In this document: piece after piece, positions 62,230-64,000 of the stretch
Position numbering within the stretch: position 1 is the stretch's first letter
How the letters are laid out: each line of letters begins with the position of its first letter
Source of the DNA: Adineta vaga
Lineage: Eukaryota > Rotifera
Assembly: GCA_021613535.1 (NCBI GenBank)
Contig: CP075497.1
Span: 4,588,001 to 4,652,000 of the forward strand
Length of the DNA stretch: 64,000 nucleotides
Reading direction: 5' to 3'
The notes under the pieces: generated by a model
Databases searched by the model: none
Told to the model about the DNA's origin: nothing
What the model saw: the letters and a program-made list of their open reading frames with translations, nothing else
Made by a program: the position numbers and the translations under genes

Positions 62230-63516
62230 ATGACAACTGAAAAAACTCACAATGAATCAAGTATAATTGATCGTCTCGCATTGAGTCGTGCTCAACATCT
62301 GAAATCTCGCAATAATCGTCGAAAATCTATATCTGATGAAGAAGATGATGCCATATCTGATTGGTCAGAATCAGATCTTGAATGTAGTCCATTGAGTGAT
62401 TTTGAATCGACATCAAATATCGATGGTACAACAGAATGTAATTATTATGATATACCATTTGATGATATCAATGATCAAATCGATGAAATCTTGCCGACAG
62501 AATCTGATTTACTTGCGAATGGATTACGTTTAAGTGACACAGCTTTACCGGTAATCAATGATAGTACAACAAGTACTCGTATATCATTTTCAACTGATAT
62601 AGACAGATTTAAACAACAAGAACAATCGTTGAATATCAACAATAAACAACCATCGACACAAATTCGAAAACCACCACAGACACCTTTATTACCTGCAAGA
62701 CGAATTCAAACTAAACAAGTATCGCCACGTCGTTTAACAGCAAATTCTCATATTTTACCTCCATCAACTCATGTATCATATAATCGTAAAACGATAACAC
62801 CAAGTCATTCACGTTTATATTTACGTCGTGGAACAGTATCAACTAATATGAGTACAAATACTCATTCAACAAAAGAATCAACTTCATCATCAAATAGTTC
62901 TATTCAAAGTAATGATGAAAATCATCATCATCATCATCACCATCATCCTCCTCCTTCGCTCTCTACGCATCAAAGACATGTTACAGTTTCACCAAATTTT
63001 AGTCATACATCGACAAATAATAATAATGTTATTTCACGTATTTACGAAGTGAAAAAACTCTATGTTGATGATTATGATTATGGTCGTTTAAGTGATTTAA
63101 CGATGGTCAAAAGTGTTCCATCACGTAGTCGACAAAAATGGGGTACTATCGTTCATCCACCATTTCCATTAGGCTATCAACATATCCCACCTGAACAAGT
63201 CTCACAAACTGTTGAACGTCTTACAAGTCCCGTTCGACGTCGTGATCGACATACGCCTGTTCAAACACCATCAAAACGTTTTCTATCTGTTGAAGAAACA
63301 GATGCATTGGTAACACAATTATTCCGATTTATTCATCAAGTTGAAATTCAACTTTTTCTCTTTTTTGTTTTGTAGATAAGTCGATTAACTAAAGTCAAAC
63401 CAATTCGATCTCCCGATCAATATTGGCCGATTCATCAACAAACTCGTGCTGTAAAAAGTTTAAATAATACATTAAAAACAAGTAATAATTGGAAAGGTGT
63501 TGGCATATCAGCCTGA
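62230..63516 (+). CDS. basic Ser/Pro/His-rich protein, unknown
   Basis: Two coding exons (62230-63309 and 63376-63516) with a 66-bp intron encode about 406 residues. The first 90 are acidic and Ser-rich (SDEEDDAISDWSESDLECSP). The middle is low-complexity and basic (KPPQTPLLPARRIQTKQVSP, LYLRRGTVS) and includes a run of eight His followed by PPP. Residues about 275-360 look folded and may be the conserved part: RIYEVKKLYVDDYDYGRLSD, WGTIVHPPFPLGYQHIPPEQ, VSQTVERLTSPVRRRDRHTP, then SKRFLSVEETDALISRLTKV. The end is YWPIHQQTRAVKSLNNTLK and GVGISA. I do not recognise the family. The conserved block with basic Pro-rich surroundings could fit a microtubule- or cilium-associated protein, but this is a guess. 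Confidence 0.75.
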
Positions 63517-63792
63517 ATGATTTCATTTCAATGTTGTTATTTTTTTTCTTGAACTTCAGGGTTTCCTATGCGTTGTGCTTTTTCTCGAAAAGAAATACAT
63601 TTTTTTTTCATTAGAATTCAACTAAAAAGAACTGAAATCGGTTTTGTGGCTTTACCATTTTAATTAAAACCCATGTATATAATCATTTTACTTTTCGTTT
63701 TTATTCGAACAAACACAATAACAAGAAAAGATGAAGATAACTAATCAATGTGTTTGTCGGTTGTTAGGGGTGTTATATATGTTTCCTTTTCT

Positions 63793-64000
63793 TTATTGTT
63801 TTTCATGAACAGCTTGTGCCATAAATAATTTCGCTAACCCTTGTGCTGCAAATTGTGTGATATTATCACATTGATTATTGATGTGAGAAGCATTGAGTAA
63901 TGCATTACGTCTTGATTGTGAATAACCTTTTGTCATACGATCGAAATCTTCTTCATTTCCATCATTGCGACGATTTGAATCACGTTGATTACGACGACTT
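63793..64000 (-). CDS. 3' end of a minus-strand gene (partial)
   Basis: An open frame of 69 codons enters from the right edge and stops at TAA 63793-63795. It starts with an Arg/Asn/Asp-rich stretch (SRRNQRDSNRRNDGNEEDFD) and continues RMTKGYSQSRRNALLNASHI, then NNQCDNITQFAAQGLAKLFM and AQAVHEKQ. The second half looks like a conserved amphipathic helix. No family is recognised from this fragment. Confidence 0.55.
   Translation of the reverse strand, partial: SRRNQRDSNRRNDGNEEDFDRMTKGYSQSRRNALLNASHINNQCDNITQFAAQGLAKLFMAQAVHEKQ

Overview
The window looks like nuclear DNA of a small invertebrate, most probably a bdelloid rotifer (Adineta or Rotaria type). It is strongly AT-rich. Most coding regions are cut by many very short introns (about 45-70 bp, GT...AG, often with a CTAAC-like branch site and a T-rich acceptor). 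Genes are closely packed on both strands and the products are plainly metazoan. The taxon is an inference from this style; I ran no search.

Layout. 0.7-3.1 kb (-): SPICE1-like centriole/spindle protein, divergent from 3.4-7.9 kb (+), a fusion of a DZANK1-like N-terminus with a duplicated eight-repeat annexin. 8.4-9.6 kb (+): protein with an ERICH3-like N-terminus. 9.7-15.8 kb (-): an intronless TPR protein, a small intronless one-pass membrane protein, a spliced carbonyl-reductase-type SDR and an intronless second SDR. 16.3-17.4 kb (+): RBX1 and complex I subunit NDUFB8. 18.1-24.6 kb (+): MADD/DENN Rab3-GEF, with a candidate alternative last exon. 25.7-28.5 kb: three short secreted products, namely a neuropeptide-like precursor (+), a stanniocalcin-like protein (-) and a 55-residue secreted peptide (+). 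28.6-33.4 kb: a gene-free, very degenerate tandem array with a period near 93 bp. 36.1-42.4 kb (+): voltage-gated calcium channel alpha2/delta subunit. 43.2-43.8 kb (-): cofilin/ADF. 45-48 kb: decayed DNA holding a MITE-like element, a VWA-domain pseudogene, a hairpin and fragments of a minus-strand gene. 48.5-49.3 kb (+): Golgi SNARE membrin/GOSR2. 49.7-50.5 kb (+): STMND1-like acylated stathmin relative. 51.1-59.3 kb (+): DOCK1/2/5-type Rac GEF. 59.6-61.2 kb (+): TTI2. 62.2-63.5 kb (+): unrecognised basic, His-rich protein. 63.8 kb to the end (-): 3' end of another gene.

The genes are mostly independent housekeeping or signalling genes, not an operon or a pathway. A loose theme is secretion and excitability (MADD, alpha2/delta, the neuropeptide-like precursor, the stanniocalcin-like protein), but I see no evidence that they are co-regulated. 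The most unusual items are the DZANK1-annexin fusion with its internal tandem duplication, the roughly 5-kb degenerate 93-bp array, the unassigned amidated-peptide precursor, the MITE-like element, and the possible alternative MADD C-terminus.
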